DNA of 64,000 bases, taken from assembly GCA_026874595.1 (NCBI GenBank), contig CM049308.1, positions 91,949,624-92,013,623 of the forward strand, read 5' to 3'. The notes below the pieces were generated by a model. The model saw nothing but the letters and a program-made list of their open reading frames with translations, made no database searches and was not told where the DNA came from. Source of the stretch: Sipunculus nudus. Its lineage: Eukaryota > Annelida > Sipuncula > Golfingiida > Sipunculidae. The number at the start of each line of letters is the position of its first letter. Positions within the stretch are counted from its first letter, which is position 1. Below, one piece after another: positions 49,266-62,190 of this stretch. The translations under genes and the position numbers were made by a program.

Positions 49266-50112
49266 AGGGCCCCGCTTGACAAGAGGTGCCCCATAGTGAT
49301 CACCGTGTCAGTCCGTCCTTCTGTCCATCCGTCCTTCTGTCAGTGACACTTCCTTTCAAGCGCGATAACTCAAGAACAACATTCTGCAGCTTCCAAAATT
49401 CACAGGGATGATTGGTACCTATGAGGGCTCCAGACCTATCGAATTACAGACTTGTCGGAATTCCTATATGGCTGCCACAGCCCAATCGCTGATTTTCTTT
49501 TGCACGCGATAACTCTACAACAACATACTGCAGCTTTCCCAAATTCACAGGGATGATTGGTTCCTATGACGGTTCCAGACCTATCAAATTACAGACTTGT
49601 CGGAATTCCAATATGGCCTCCACAGCCGGATTGTTGATTTTCTTTCATGCGCGATAACTCAACAACAACCTCCTGCAGCTTTCCCAAATTCACAGGGATG
49701 ATTGGTATCTTTAAGGGCTCCAGACCTTTTGAATTACAGACCTGTTGGAATTTCAATATGGCCGCCACTGCCCAATTGCTGATTTTCTTTCGTGTGTGTT
49801 AACTTACAACAACATCAGCTTTTCTGAATTTACAGGGATCATTGGTTCCTATGATGGCTCCAGACCTATTGAATTACAGATTTACTCAAAATCAAATATG
49901 GCTAACAGACTACATTCGGTGATTTTCTATTGCACACATTATTTCAGACATATCTTCTTTAATCCAGTATGTTTTTTTTCCCTCATGCATATTGATAAAA
50001 ACCTGTTCCTGTTTGTGATATTTTTCAAATTTAACTTAATTTTTCACCCATATGTGAACAAGTCCAGCACTAGCAGAAACGTGGGGCCCTCTGAGGACCA
50101 TTGTCCGACCAC
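49266..50112 (+). mobile_element. Third modular repeat: four ~145-bp units between GGGCCC ends
   Basis: Opens AGGGCCCCGCTTGACAAGAG and GTGCCCC, then GTCCGTCCTTCTGTCCATCC, four tandem units (CGCGATAACT at 49361, 49505, 49650; CACAGGGATGATTGGT each time; AATATGGC near each unit end), then a unique tail with CATGCATATTGATAAAAACC, ending GTGGGGCCCTCTGAGGACCA. Frames crossing it (e.g. 49745-50191) are not genes. Confidence 0.75.
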
Positions 50113-51024
50113 ATCGAGTATGTGTGGATATTTCAGCAAACTGACTGTGTTAAGCTTTATTCCACAAATGCCCATGAATGTGACTCGCTAACATAGGGAT
50201 TGTTTCAATATAGTTAATGTGACATACGATTTCTGTTCTTTTCTGCACAGTTGAATTTTGTATACTTTACCAAAGTGAGTATTCTAGAATTACAGGCATG
50301 TTCAAATCTGTAATTATCTGAAGATAAAATGTATTTCACCAGAAATAAATTTAAAAGACACCTGTTGAAGTATTTCCATTGAGATGTGATACTTTGCCAT
50401 ACTTTGCCATACTGATCATTATTGTGATATACTAGACGTGGTTTGGTATATTATAATTAACATTTGTGCCTTTGATTTAAACATTCTACCAATCTCACCA
50501 CATCACCATCGTGGAATAGCATCTGTGCCTTTTGCGTACTGGCTTTGCTTTGAGCATGTGTTGTTAAGTTAAAAACGTTGTCACAGGGATGCCCAAGCTC
50601 CCTTTGTGACATCATTTTACAAACTCGTGCCCTCGTGACCAATAGGTTTTACAGTATTTGGATGAATATTTCATGAAATACCCCTTAAATTTCTGTATAG
50701 GGAATATCTCAGCTCAGATAGAGGCCCTAATATATAAAGCTTTTGTTAAAAGTCTTATTTCTGGAAATTGTATAAAACAGAGACATATATATATATCTAT
50801 ATGGTAACTTATACTTAAACCACAGAGTAATTTAGCCACCACTATCAGCTTCTTAAACATGTCATTTCCATGTGATAACATGTCGCAAATACACTGACAT
50901 TCTAAATATAGAAAGTCCTATCACTATGATTAGACAACTAATCTTTGAGCAGCATTTATAGGAAAAACTCTTGTATAGATAACACATGAATAAGTTTTTC
51001 TGTTATTTTTGCATGTGATTAAGA
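50113..51024. other. No gene seen
   Basis: Short minus-strand frame 50457-50642 has no recognisable domain. No repeat identified. Confidence 0.5.
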
Positions 51025-53660
51025 TTTTTAGCTCAGCTGACTATAAGTCCTTTGAGCTATAGTCGTGGTCCATTGTCCGTCGTCCGTCTGTCTGTCCGTC
51101 CGTCCATAGATGTGGCACGTTTTGAAACAGTAAGACCTAGGAATCCATAATTCGGCATAATATTAGATGTCCCCAAGATCTCCTACCAAGCCGAAAACTG
51201 GGTCTTTGCAACTTCGTTCCTTTTAGAAATTAAGGAAAAACCTCAATTTTTTATTAAAACCCTATTTTCACACTTCAGGACTGCCTAATATCAAAACTAC
51301 TCATCTGTTTTTCCTCATATTTCCCATAAATATTCCCCTACATACTTCTTATGTAGATGCCAGAAATTATGTCTGTATTATATAATTAAAAAAAGTTATG
51401 GGCCCAAACATAATGCATTTTGTAAAAAATCAGGAAAGATATTTGATCACTTAACACAAAACATGTTAAAGCTATGGACTTTTTTTCCAGTAATATAACT
51501 TTAATTAAACAAAATTAAATTGTATACCCTAAATTAGATCAAAATCTTTTAAATTTTTGGAAATATTAACAAAAATAAAAAAATTTGTACCTTAAATTTT
51601 TCCCAACTTTGACATGGCACGTTTTTTTTCCTGTAAGTACTGTGGATTTAATTTTCACAGCATGTTTTTTGTTAGCATTTTGTCTGTTAAACCCAAAAAT
51701 TTGAAACCAGTTGATCAAAAACTGTAGATTTTATTCAATTTTTCAATCACCATGTAACATATTGTTTATATCAAGCTAGTGTTATGCAGTTTGCAAGAGC
51801 TCAGCTCCCCAGCTGCAGCTCTCAGTTCCTAAAATTTGGCATACAATTAGATGTCTCTAAAATCCCCTACCATGCCAAGAATTTGGTCACTAAGAAGTAA
51901 TACCTTTGAGATATTAATGAAAAACTTCATTTTTCCATTAAAAACCTATTGTTACACTTCAAGACTTCCTAATATCAAAACCACTGAGATCTGACTTTAA
52001 TCATATATAATATACATATTTTTCTATACAATCTCTATGCACATGCCAGAAATTATGTCAATATTGCGTAATTGTTTTAAGTTATGGGTCAAAACATAAT
52101 GCACTTTGTAAAAAATCAAGAAATATATTTACTCCCTTAACAAGAGGATTGCTGAAGCTAGAGATTTTTTGTCAGGGATGTAACATTATTTTATCAAGAT
52201 TCAATTGAATACCCAAAATTAGTTCTGAATTTTTCAAATTTTATAAGTTATTAGTATAAATATAAAATTAGTACCTTAAATTTTGCCAAAATTTGACCAT
52301 GACACGTTTGTTTATTGTGAGCACTGTTGATATAATTTTCATATCATGCACACATAAGGATTTCAGCTTTTTAGTTTAGAAAGCTGAAAGAAATTGGCCC
52401 AAAATTGTTGCTTTTATTAATGTTCTTATGAGACCATGTCAGACCTTAGCTCTCCCCAGCCCCTCTTGAGTCACCTGTATGTTGACCTTGTTGACCTTTC
52501 ATCAAATTATGCACGCTTGACACGAGGCATACACTGGGGCAGCCAGGCAGCTTATGGCCAGCAAAAGTTGATCCAGGTGTCCAACCCAACTCATCTAGTA
52601 ATTTTAACTAACAACATAACAATAAACAATAAATTAATAAATTTTTATTGGTTTTTAATAACAAATTAAGAAAAATAGAAAAGGAATTTGTTAGTTGATA
52701 ATAACAGGAAATTAACTTGCAGTTACTGATGATAAAAGAATCTTGTGTCGATTGATAGAATGTCACGTATTCCAAATAACACCATGCAGTCACCTATGGT
52801 ATTTTTCAGTTCAATTTTAATGATAAAAAAATAAATCATATTATTCATTACTAATCATAAGGGATCATATGAAGGAAATAAATGATAGACTAAGATGCAG
52901 TTGATAATATTAATCTAGATTCCTGCTGTGTCTAATGTGTACATTGATGTGAAATTAGTCCAAAATGAATATATTACATTTATTTTTTTTTAATATGAAT
53001 GAAAGCCATAAAACCAGGTACTTATGATCATTATTTAAATGTGTGAATTTTGTATATTCTGGATTCTCAACATCATTGTTTGGTGAAAACTGAAAAAATA
53101 CCAGACATGGTGCGAATACTTTGCAAATGTCTTTGAATACGAATATGAATATGTCCTCCATTATAAAATTTCTTGCATAAGAATGGGAATTCAGGTAAAA
53201 ATGAAAGTATATGAATACCAGTGCAAATAATTTCAAAATGTATTCATGAATGCATTCATGAATATATTCTTTGATATTATTTTGATTATCATTTCAGTTG
53301 TATTTTATTTTAAAAAATCATACGATTATCATATTAGTTTTAATAAAAATTATATTTGGGACAATTTTTAATTATTTTTAATAAATAGTTAAACTCTTAT
53401 ATTATATGTTCTGCTTATAAGTTATATGGCCAAGTCAAAATCTGTGTGACAGTAGCACTCCATTTGTTAATAAAATAAATGAAATCAATCCTCTTCCCTT
53501 TCTCCAAAGATTCTATCAAAATCATACATAAGCTCAACACCCACAACTCATAATACAGCTTATATTTATTTCCACACAAAACAAGCATGTGCCTCATTTC
53601 TAAATCATATTTTTTTATCATATATAACAGCTGAGCGTCGTGACCCATGGGTCCCTTGTT
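51025..53660 (+). mobile_element. AGCTCAG-family repeat, longest copy in window (2.6 kb)
   Basis: 5' hairpin at 51030, GTCCGTCCGT tract, two ~700-bp body subunits (51120-51830 and 51830-52560, both with TTAGATGTC and CATAATGCA blocks), a unique segment shared with copy 1 (from 52572), then the TATTCTGGATTCTC block and the 3' terminus GACCCATGGGTCCCTTGTT. No transposase, Rep/helicase or reverse-transcriptase frame is visible, so it is non-autonomous. Confidence 0.85.
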
Positions 53661-54174
53661 TTCTGTATAACTTTTTCCTCATTTTTTTATCAACACTACA
53701 GTGTTTGATGTACAAATAATTTTGGCTTTAATCAACTGTCACATTTTTTTAACAGAACAGTGTCAAAGTTATTGCATGGGCGTACATATATATATGCTAG
53801 TATTTAGTTTTAATGACAGATCCCAGTGTCCCACCACCAAAGCTTAAAACAACTCATTCTGGCTGTGCTATAATTAACCCCCTAATTGTCCAATATATTG
53901 CTATCACATGGTGAAACATTGCAAGATAAATGATGATGTTTATATACCAGTATACCTAGTAACTTTTACAATTTAAAAAAAAAGATTGTCTAGGGTAAAA
54001 CATTTAATATAGATACAGATGCAAGGAATGTTTTGGCTCTGAATTAACAAGTGTTAATCATGAGTAAGGATGATTATTATAACTGTCTGCTCGTTTGTAC
54101 TTCTTAGAAGGAATTGAATCATTTCCAGTACTGGTATATTCAGAACGTGTGCTAACCTTGTAACTATACTAATC

Positions 54175-55430
54175 ATGCGGTGTCCTGTAGTGATTGCTGT
54201 GTCCTTCCGTCCTCCCATAAGTGATGCTTTCTTTTGTGCACAACATCTCAACAAAAACATGCTTGATCTTTCTCAAATTCACAGGGATGATTGTTACCTA
54301 TTGTTACCATCCCTCTTAAATAACACAACCGCCAAAAATCAAATATGGCAGCCAGACCACAATCAGATATTTTGTATTGCAGACATTATTTCAGACCTAT
54401 CTCCTTTAATATGATTTGAACCAGTAGCATTTTTTTCCCACATGCATATTGATAAAAAACCTGTTTCTGTTTGTCACATTTTGAAAAGTAAATTATGTGA
54501 CAAAGGTGTTATAACCAATTTATTCAGTGTTGGTAAATGTTAGAAAGTGTACATACGATTTTAGTACTTTTGAATCTGTCTCTAAATGGCAAATTACCTG
54601 TCAGTTCAGTGAAAGCCAAAGCATGTCCATTACATTCCATCAGGATGACACTGAGGTCAGGGCTAATTAGCAGTTCAGGGAAAGACAGTTGAATCTTATA
54701 AAGAAAATCACACCTTTGTGTATAGTGCCAGTCAGGCTGAGATATGTTCACACTTGTGCTGTTGTAGTTAAGCATTCTAGATGATAACTTATCAAAGATA
54801 TAGTGATCAGTTTAATATGTATTTAAGGATTGGAAATCCAGACATAGGGCGAGAGCTAGGAGAGAGTGATGTATACCTTGTGCATCTCTTTCCTCCCTTG
54901 TCGGACATGGTGGACGATTGGCACACTAGGATGGAACTGGCTGCATGCTTAGAACAATATTTAAGTAAGTTATGGACTTCCATCTCAAATACCAGCAGAG
55001 ATTATGACCTTCAATGTGACTTAACCAAGAGCTGCCTCATATGATTGTTATGTTCAGTTAAGTATGTGTTACACTGTGACATTCAGCTGGAAGATGTTAG
55101 CTAAGCCTACAGCCGGAAACTGTAATTTAATGTTTACAAGGAACCTGTAACTGTGTGCATGACGTTCAACTTGAATATGTATCTTTTATGTACAGCCGGA
55201 ATGTGAGCCATAATGTCAACAGGAACCGGTATCTTCATTGTTTAATCGTGATGTTCAACAGAATAAATGATGTGTTTAAGTTTCAAGGACTTGCTCCTTA
55301 AAGTCACCAAGATAAAATAACTACAACTTTGCAATGTGGCACTTAACTTTTTAACCCATATGTAAACTAGCCCACCACTACCAGAAATGTGGGGCCCTCT
55401 GAGGACCATTGTCTGGACCACATCTAGTTT
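54175..55430 (+). mobile_element. Copy of the GGGCCC-type modular repeat, split by ~850 bp
   Basis: 54175-54495 matches the unit and tail of the 49266 element (CACAGGGATGATTG, CATGCATATTGATAAAAAAC) and 55340-55430 matches its end (GTGGGGCCCTCTGAGGACCA). The intervening ~850 bp is absent from the 49266 copy. Its ends are weakly inverted (CAAAGGTGTTATAA and, inverted, CAAAGTTGTAGTTA), and CTTAAC-like sequence is repeated at the junctions, as after an insertion. The 87-codon frame 54781-55044 lies inside this segment. Confidence 0.55.
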
Positions 55431-57010
55431 TGTGATGTTTTTAGAAAAACTGACAATTTGTTTCTATATAAGACTGTATCCTTCCTCATTAAAATTGTTA
55501 AAATGTAAACTTTCAAGAAGATGTCATGAAACAGAAGGATATAGGGCAGTTTGCCATTATTTCAGCATTATAAATTATTACTTCAGGGAGCTATTATTGT
55601 ATCCCAGCATCCATGCTGTTGAACACTCTTCGTATTTGTAGTACAGTTTTATCTTTTCTCCAGTATACAACACCACTTATCTGAGTGTCTGTTGTATTAC
55701 AGTGTGTTTATAGCTTCATCCACAATTTGAGTTATATCAATCATAACCAGAAGTCAGCCGCTGTAAAGTCATACAGTTGATGATTTTTCAGTATTTGTAC
55801 ACATGTGCTGTCCCTGAGTGGAGTAAACATAATTGAGGCTGCAGACCTTAGATTAGATGTGCTCCACAGACCTTAGATTAGATTTGCTCTGTAGCTCATT
55901 TTCCAGAGCAGTCGGAGCAGAGAACAGGTCAAGTGCCCAACCTAGTTTTAAAGGAAGTGGATATTGTTATGGAATGTGTGTATGATCAAAGGTTGTTTTT
56001 AGGTTTTTAGAATGGTGACCCTGTTGATGGCTATCTGTGTTATGTCTGTGCCACGCTGCCTGGGCATGATATGAACACTCTTCTTGATCAGAATTAATTT
56101 TATGGAGTCAGACTCTTTCTGCTTAAAACTCTTGAGTGCTGATATATGCTTAATAACCCCATTTAACATGAAATAAGTATTAACTTAATACATATATATT
56201 AATGTCCTCTGGTGGTACTTCCTGATTTCTGATTGTGGGGTAACTTTAGAATTCTGTTCATGATTCTTTATAGTAATACCTCAAATGATCATCAGTGTCC
56301 TCTAGTGGACATTCCCGGAAACAAAGCAACTCAGGGATAGATGTAACAATAGCAACTTTTTGTCCACTTTATTATAGAAAAAACAGAAAAATTACAGATA
56401 TAATAGTGAAACATCACCTGAAAACATAATATCTCGGACTAGTTTGATGTTAACAAGACAATATTTTAAGAAAAAAATATTGTTTCAGGTATGAACATAA
56501 GATGGCCATGATTATCATATGCGGCAGTACTGTAAATAAAAATGATTCCAGAGTGCGCTGTTTATGTATAGGAAATCTTGGTAAGTAAAACTGACTTGAG
56601 CTAAGTTTCCATATGCACTGAATGCAGAATGCAGCATGCAGAATGCGTGTTGAGAGATTTCATATGTACTGGCAAGGCAACATGGATATTTTCTATGTTG
56701 CTTCGGGATACCATCTACAACTGTGACTGCAAAAAAGGAATCGGCCTTGCCGCAACCACATACCAAGGCGGCTAGGAATAGGAATCATAGCTTAACTATC
56801 TTCAGATCTGTTAAGGACTCATGACTTAGAAAATCTTGAAATATTAACAATCATGTCAAAATTGCAAACTGTTTGATACCTAATGTCTGTTTTATAAAAT
56901 AAATTGATGTTTTCTGCTGAAATAAATGATTAAAATCAAGCTGTTACCTTCATGATATGGAATGTCATTATTTCACAACTGAGCATGGGTCCCAGCTGCC
57001 ACTAATTACC
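55431..57010. other. No gene seen
   Basis: Small local duplications (GACCTTAGATTAGAT at about 55846 and 55869; GCAGAATGCAGCATGCAGAATG at 56625). The minus-strand frame 56515-56766 has no recognisable domain. Confidence 0.5.
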
Positions 57011-57316
57011 ACTTAAACTGGATCAGCACTCACTGTATGAGTACTCACATTGAATCATCACTCAAACTGTATTAGCACTGAAACTATGTCAGCACTCAAA
57101 CTGTATCAGTGCTCAAACTGTATTAGTGCTCAAACTGTATCACTGCTCAAATGGTATCAGTGCTGAAACTGCATCAACACTCAAACTGTATCAGCACTCA
57201 AACTATATCCTCACTCAAACTATATTGGCACTCAAACTGAATCAGAACTGAAACTGTATCAGCACTCAAAATGTATCAGCACTCAACATGTATCAGCACT
57301 CAAACTCTATCAGCAC
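57011..57316. repeat. 17-bp minisatellite, about 18 diverged copies
   Basis: Unit ACTCAAACTGTATCAGC with many substitutions (CTGAAACTGTATCAGC, CTCAAACTATATTGGC). Older than the 55-bp array, judging from divergence. Confidence 0.9.
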
Positions 57317-59073
57317 ATAAATGATGATTGGTTCTGATGTTTGAAGGAAATGATTAAGTCTTGCTCTTGACCTTCTTGTGTAGATCCAGAAATTTGCCTC
57401 TGCCAGAAGGGTATGCTTTATTCCCTGTTCAATTGTGTTTGTTCACAACATAACTCGTGCAATCATGAACAGAATCTCATGAAACTTTCACAGCATTTAG
57501 TGAATGGGCCAGTAAAGAATCAATTATATTGTTGTGCATAATCTGGATTCTGGAACACCATCAGGGAGTATTCACTAATTAATTAATGAAAGTCACTTAT
57601 GCACAAATGTACCTGGGAATATGGGCTGAATAAGTGAATGCAAACATGATTTTGGGAGCATCCCACAATATAGACCCCACCATGCTTGCATTCTGTAAAA
57701 TGGAGATTTCTAGTTTTTTTCTGCATGGAATTTTTTTATTGTTATCCTTCCATATGCCTACCTGGTACATGGTCACCGGAGTTGGCCAGTGGAAAAGTGT
57801 ATGCACTCTTCAAATGTTATACAAAGTTTGAATCCCATATAGTACTTTCAAAAAGTATAATAAATGAGATATTGTATGTTACAGATGTAAGAAAGTAGAG
57901 CTTGTGTAGAAAGAGCCCATTTGGAAAATACAATGTACTTTAGATGGATAAATTACCATTATTTTAAGTCTGCTGTAGATTTGGTTGGTGTAATATTGAA
58001 ATTAAATCAAAATGGAAAACAAAAAGAAGCTAAGGTGTACAGTAAGATCAGTGGCTTATTAGTGTTCTCCACTCCTGATCTGTGTCATGTTTGACTTAAT
58101 TTATGGTGATGACTGCCATTAGCATTACAGTGAAACTAGGAGTAATTATAAGGAATTTAATCAAGTTCTGGCATTTAAGATAGAACATTCTTGTGTAAAC
58201 TGTGCTTAAATGAGACCCTTTTTTGTTTATTACTGGATGGCTTCTATTATGTGAGGATCAATTAGCTAATTAGCTGAAGATAGGTTTTTTTAAAATGACT
58301 GATTTATGGAATGGCATTTAGTTTGAACACAGCTTATTTTATTAAAATTCATGAATTCCATTGATTTAATTTTTGACCTAGCAACATGTTTGAAAAGTAC
58401 AAAGTATCACTTTCTGTCAAATATCCTTGAGTCTGTTGATTTCAGTAGGTTAAAACATCATACTTGTAGAATTGTTAGTATTTTAACTATGTTATTATGC
58501 ACTATTGTGTACCAGAGACATATCTCAATAGCATAGTTCACACACAGGTTTCTTAGTAGTATATATAATTTACCCCACCCCAGATAGTGGGTTTTGCTGA
58601 TTTCCCTAGCTGAATCCTAGGACTAGTAATTAACATACTCTGCAGTTAGTTACACTTATCAATTTTGGCTTGACCAGTAATATTAATGTAATCTATCATC
58701 TTTTCTAATCTTTTATAGTATTGTTATTAAATTATTTCTAACTTAATTCATACAAAAATGATTAGAGAATAAGAGATTCTATTTTAACTGAATGAAAAAC
58801 TTAGATGTTTTAATAAATATTGAAATAAAACTAATATATGATGTTTGACAAATTTTCTTCAGACTTCACTTGACAACTGGATTGAATTATTACATTTTGT
58901 TATTAATAATGCAAAATCATTGAGTTTATGACATGCCAGTGTTTCTATTTCAGTGAACAAGGTTGGCTGAATGATAAATTATCAAGGAGTATTTGGTTCA
59001 TTGGTCACAATGTTTTGTTCTAAATGTCAGTAAATAGTACAAAGTGTCATGGTGAATGCCACAAAGAGTTGTT
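57317..59073. other. No gene seen
   Basis: AT-rich, unique-looking, with short unsupported frames only. Confidence 0.5.
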
Positions 59074-61900
59074 AGACTATCAGACATCACTGTCACATGA
59101 GGCTTGTGATCACATATCATTTGTGACCAGACTATCAGACATCACTGTCACATGAGGCTTATGATCACATATCATTTGTGACCAGACTATCAGACATCAC
59201 TGTCACATGAGGCTTATGATCACATATCATTTGTGACCAGACTATCAGACATCACTGTCACATGAGGCTTATGATCACATATCATTTGTGACCAGACTAT
59301 CAGACATCACTGTCACATGAGGCTTATGATCACATATCATTTGTGACCAGACTATCAGACATCACTGTCACATGAGGCTTATGATCACATATCATTTGTG
59401 ACCAGACTATCAGACATCACTGTCACATGAGGCTTGTGATCACATATCATTTGTGACCAGACTATCAGACATCACTGTCACATGAGGCTTATGATCACAT
59501 ATCATTTGTGACCAGACTATCAGACATCACTGTCACATGAGGCTTATGATCACATATCATTTGTGACCAGACTATCAGACATCACTGTCACATGAGGCTT
59601 ATGATCACATATCATTTGTGACTATCAGACATCACTGTCACATGAGGCTTATGATCACATATCATTTGTGACCAGACTATCAGACATCACTGTCACATGA
59701 GGCTTATGATCACATATCATTTGTGACCAGACTATCAGACATCACTGTCACATGAGGCTTGTGATCACATATCATTTGTGACCAGACTATCAGACATCAC
59801 TGTAACATGAGGCTTATGATCACATATCATTTGTGACCAGACTATCAGACATCACTGTCACATGAGGCTTATGATCACATATCATTTGTGACCAGACTAT
59901 CAGACATCACTGTCACATGAGGCTTATGATCACATATCATTTGTGACCAGACTATCAGACATCACTGTCACATGAGGCTTGTGATCACATATCATTTGTG
60001 ACCAGACTATCAGACATCACTGTCACATGAGGCTTATGATCACATATCATTTGTGACCAGACTATCAGACATCACTGTCACATGAGGCTTGTGATCACAT
60101 ATCATTTGTGACCAGACTATCAGACATCACTGTCACATGAGGCTTATGATCACATATCATTTGTGACCAGACTATCAGACATCACTGTCACATGAGGCTT
60201 GTGATCACATATCATTTGTGACCAGACTATCAGACATCACTGTCTCATGAGGCTTATGATCACATATCATTTGTGACCAGACTATCAGACATCACTGTCA
60301 CATGAGGCTTGTGATCACATATCATTTGTGACCAGACTATCAGACATCACTGTCACATGAGGCTTATGATCACATATCATTTGTGACCAGACTATCAGAC
60401 ATCACTGTCACATGAGGCTTGTGATCACATATCATTTGTGACCAGACTATCAGACATCACTGTCACATGAGGCTTATGATCACATATCATTTGTGACCAG
60501 ACTATCAGACATCACTGTCACATGAGGCTTGTGATCACATATCATTTGTGACCAGACTATCAGACATCACTGTCACATGAGGCTTGTGATCACATATCAT
60601 TTGTGACCAGACTATCAGACATCACTGTCACATGAGGCTTATGATCACATATCATTTGTGACCAGACTATCAGACATCACTGTCACATGAGGCTTGTGAT
60701 CACATATCATTTGTGACCAGACTATCAGACATCACTGTCACATGAGGCTTGTGATCACATATCATTTGTGACCAGACTAACAGACATCACTGTCACATGA
60801 GGCTTGTGATCACATATCATTTGTGACCAGACTATCAGACATCACTGTCACATGAGGCTTGTGATCACATATCATTTGTGACCAGACTATCAGACATCAC
60901 TGTCACATGAGGCTTGTGATCACATATCATTTGTGACCAGACTATCAGACATCACTGTCACATGAGGCTTGTGATCACATATCATTTGTGACCAGACTAT
61001 CAGACATCACTGTCACATGAGGCTTATGATCACATATCATTTGTGACCAGACTATCAGACATCACTGTCACATGAGGCTTATGATCACATATCATTTGTG
61101 ACCAGACTATCAGACATCACTGTCACATGAGGCTTATGATCACATATCATTTGTGACCAGACTATCAGACATCACTGTCACATGAGGCTTATGATCACAT
61201 ATCATTTGTGACCAGACTATCAGACATCACTGTCACATGAGGCTTATGATCACATATCATTTGTGACCAGACTATCAGACATCACTGTCACATGAGGCTT
61301 ATGATCACATATCATTTGTGACCAGACTATCAGACATCACTGTCACATGAGGCTTATGATCACATATCATTTGTGACCAGACTATCAGACATCACTGTCA
61401 CATGAGGCTTATGATCACATATCAGACATCACTGTCACATGAGGCTTATGATCACATATCATTTGTGACCAGACTATCAGACATCACTGTCACATGAGGC
61501 TTATGATCACATATCATTTGTGACCAGACTATCAGACATCACTGTCACATGAGGCTTATGATCACATATCATTTGTGACCAGACTATCAGACATCACTGT
61601 CACATGAGGCTAATGATCACATATCATTTGTGACCAGACTATCAGACATCACTGTCACATGAGGCTTATGATCACATATCATTTGTGACCAGACTATCAG
61701 ACATCACTGTCACATGAGGCTTATGATCACATATCATTTGTGACCAGACTATCAGACATCACTGTCACATGAGGCTTATGATCACATATCATTTGTGACC
61801 AGACTATCAGACATCACTGTCACATGAGGCTTATGATCACATATCATTTGAGACCAGACTATCAGACATCACTGTCACATGAGGCTTATGATCACATATC
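59074..61900. repeat. 55-bp minisatellite, about 52 copies
   Basis: Unit ACCAGACTATCAGACATCAC, TGTCACATGAGGCTTATGAT, CACATATCATTTGTG. Nearly all copies are identical except for one A/G site (GGCTTATGAT versus GGCTTGTGAT); two copies carry internal deletions (59621 region, 5 bp; 61423 region, ~18 bp) and single changes occur at 59801, 60241, 60779 and 61610. No spacers and no frame; 55 is not a multiple of 3. Confidence 0.98.
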
Positions 61901-62091
61901 CTTCCATGTATCAGGTGACCCTAATTGGGGATGTTTGGGGTTTGAAAGGGTAGAACAGAAATGATGTGACTACTGATATTTGACATTTGCTTCTTTTATT
62001 TTAGCAAAATTAAACAGTCATCAGAAATCAGCTTAAGGTTATTTGTGTTATTGTGCTACAGCACAGTCTTATCATACAGTCTCTGTTTTAG

Positions 62092-62190
62092 GAGATTGAG
62101 TCATCAGAAGTAGCTGAGCTGTGTCTTGTGTACACACAAAACAAGAAAAACTGCTGCCTCCTGGGAACAGCTGTCTGTGAGGAAATTTAA
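62092..62190 (+). other. Possible terminal coding exon, unrecognised
   Basis: Preceded by a good 3' splice site (ATACAGTCTCTGTTTTAG). The open frame reads EIESSEVAELCLVYTQNKKN then CCLLGTAVCEEI and TAA. The composition looks protein-like and is not repeat sequence, but I recognise no family and no linked upstream exon. Could be chance. Confidence 0.2.

Noticed and set aside
49745..50191. 148-codon frame on the plus strand as a gene
   Set aside because: It runs through the ~145-bp tandem units and tail of a modular repeat that also exists at 54175; no domain.
56515..56766. Minus-strand 83-codon frame as a transposase or host exon
   Set aside because: No recognisable motif; part of it comes from the GCAGAATGCAGCATGC short repeat.
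59074..61900. CRISPR-like array
   Set aside because: Copies are contiguous with no unique spacers, unit length is a uniform 55 bp, and the genome is eukaryotic: a minisatellite.
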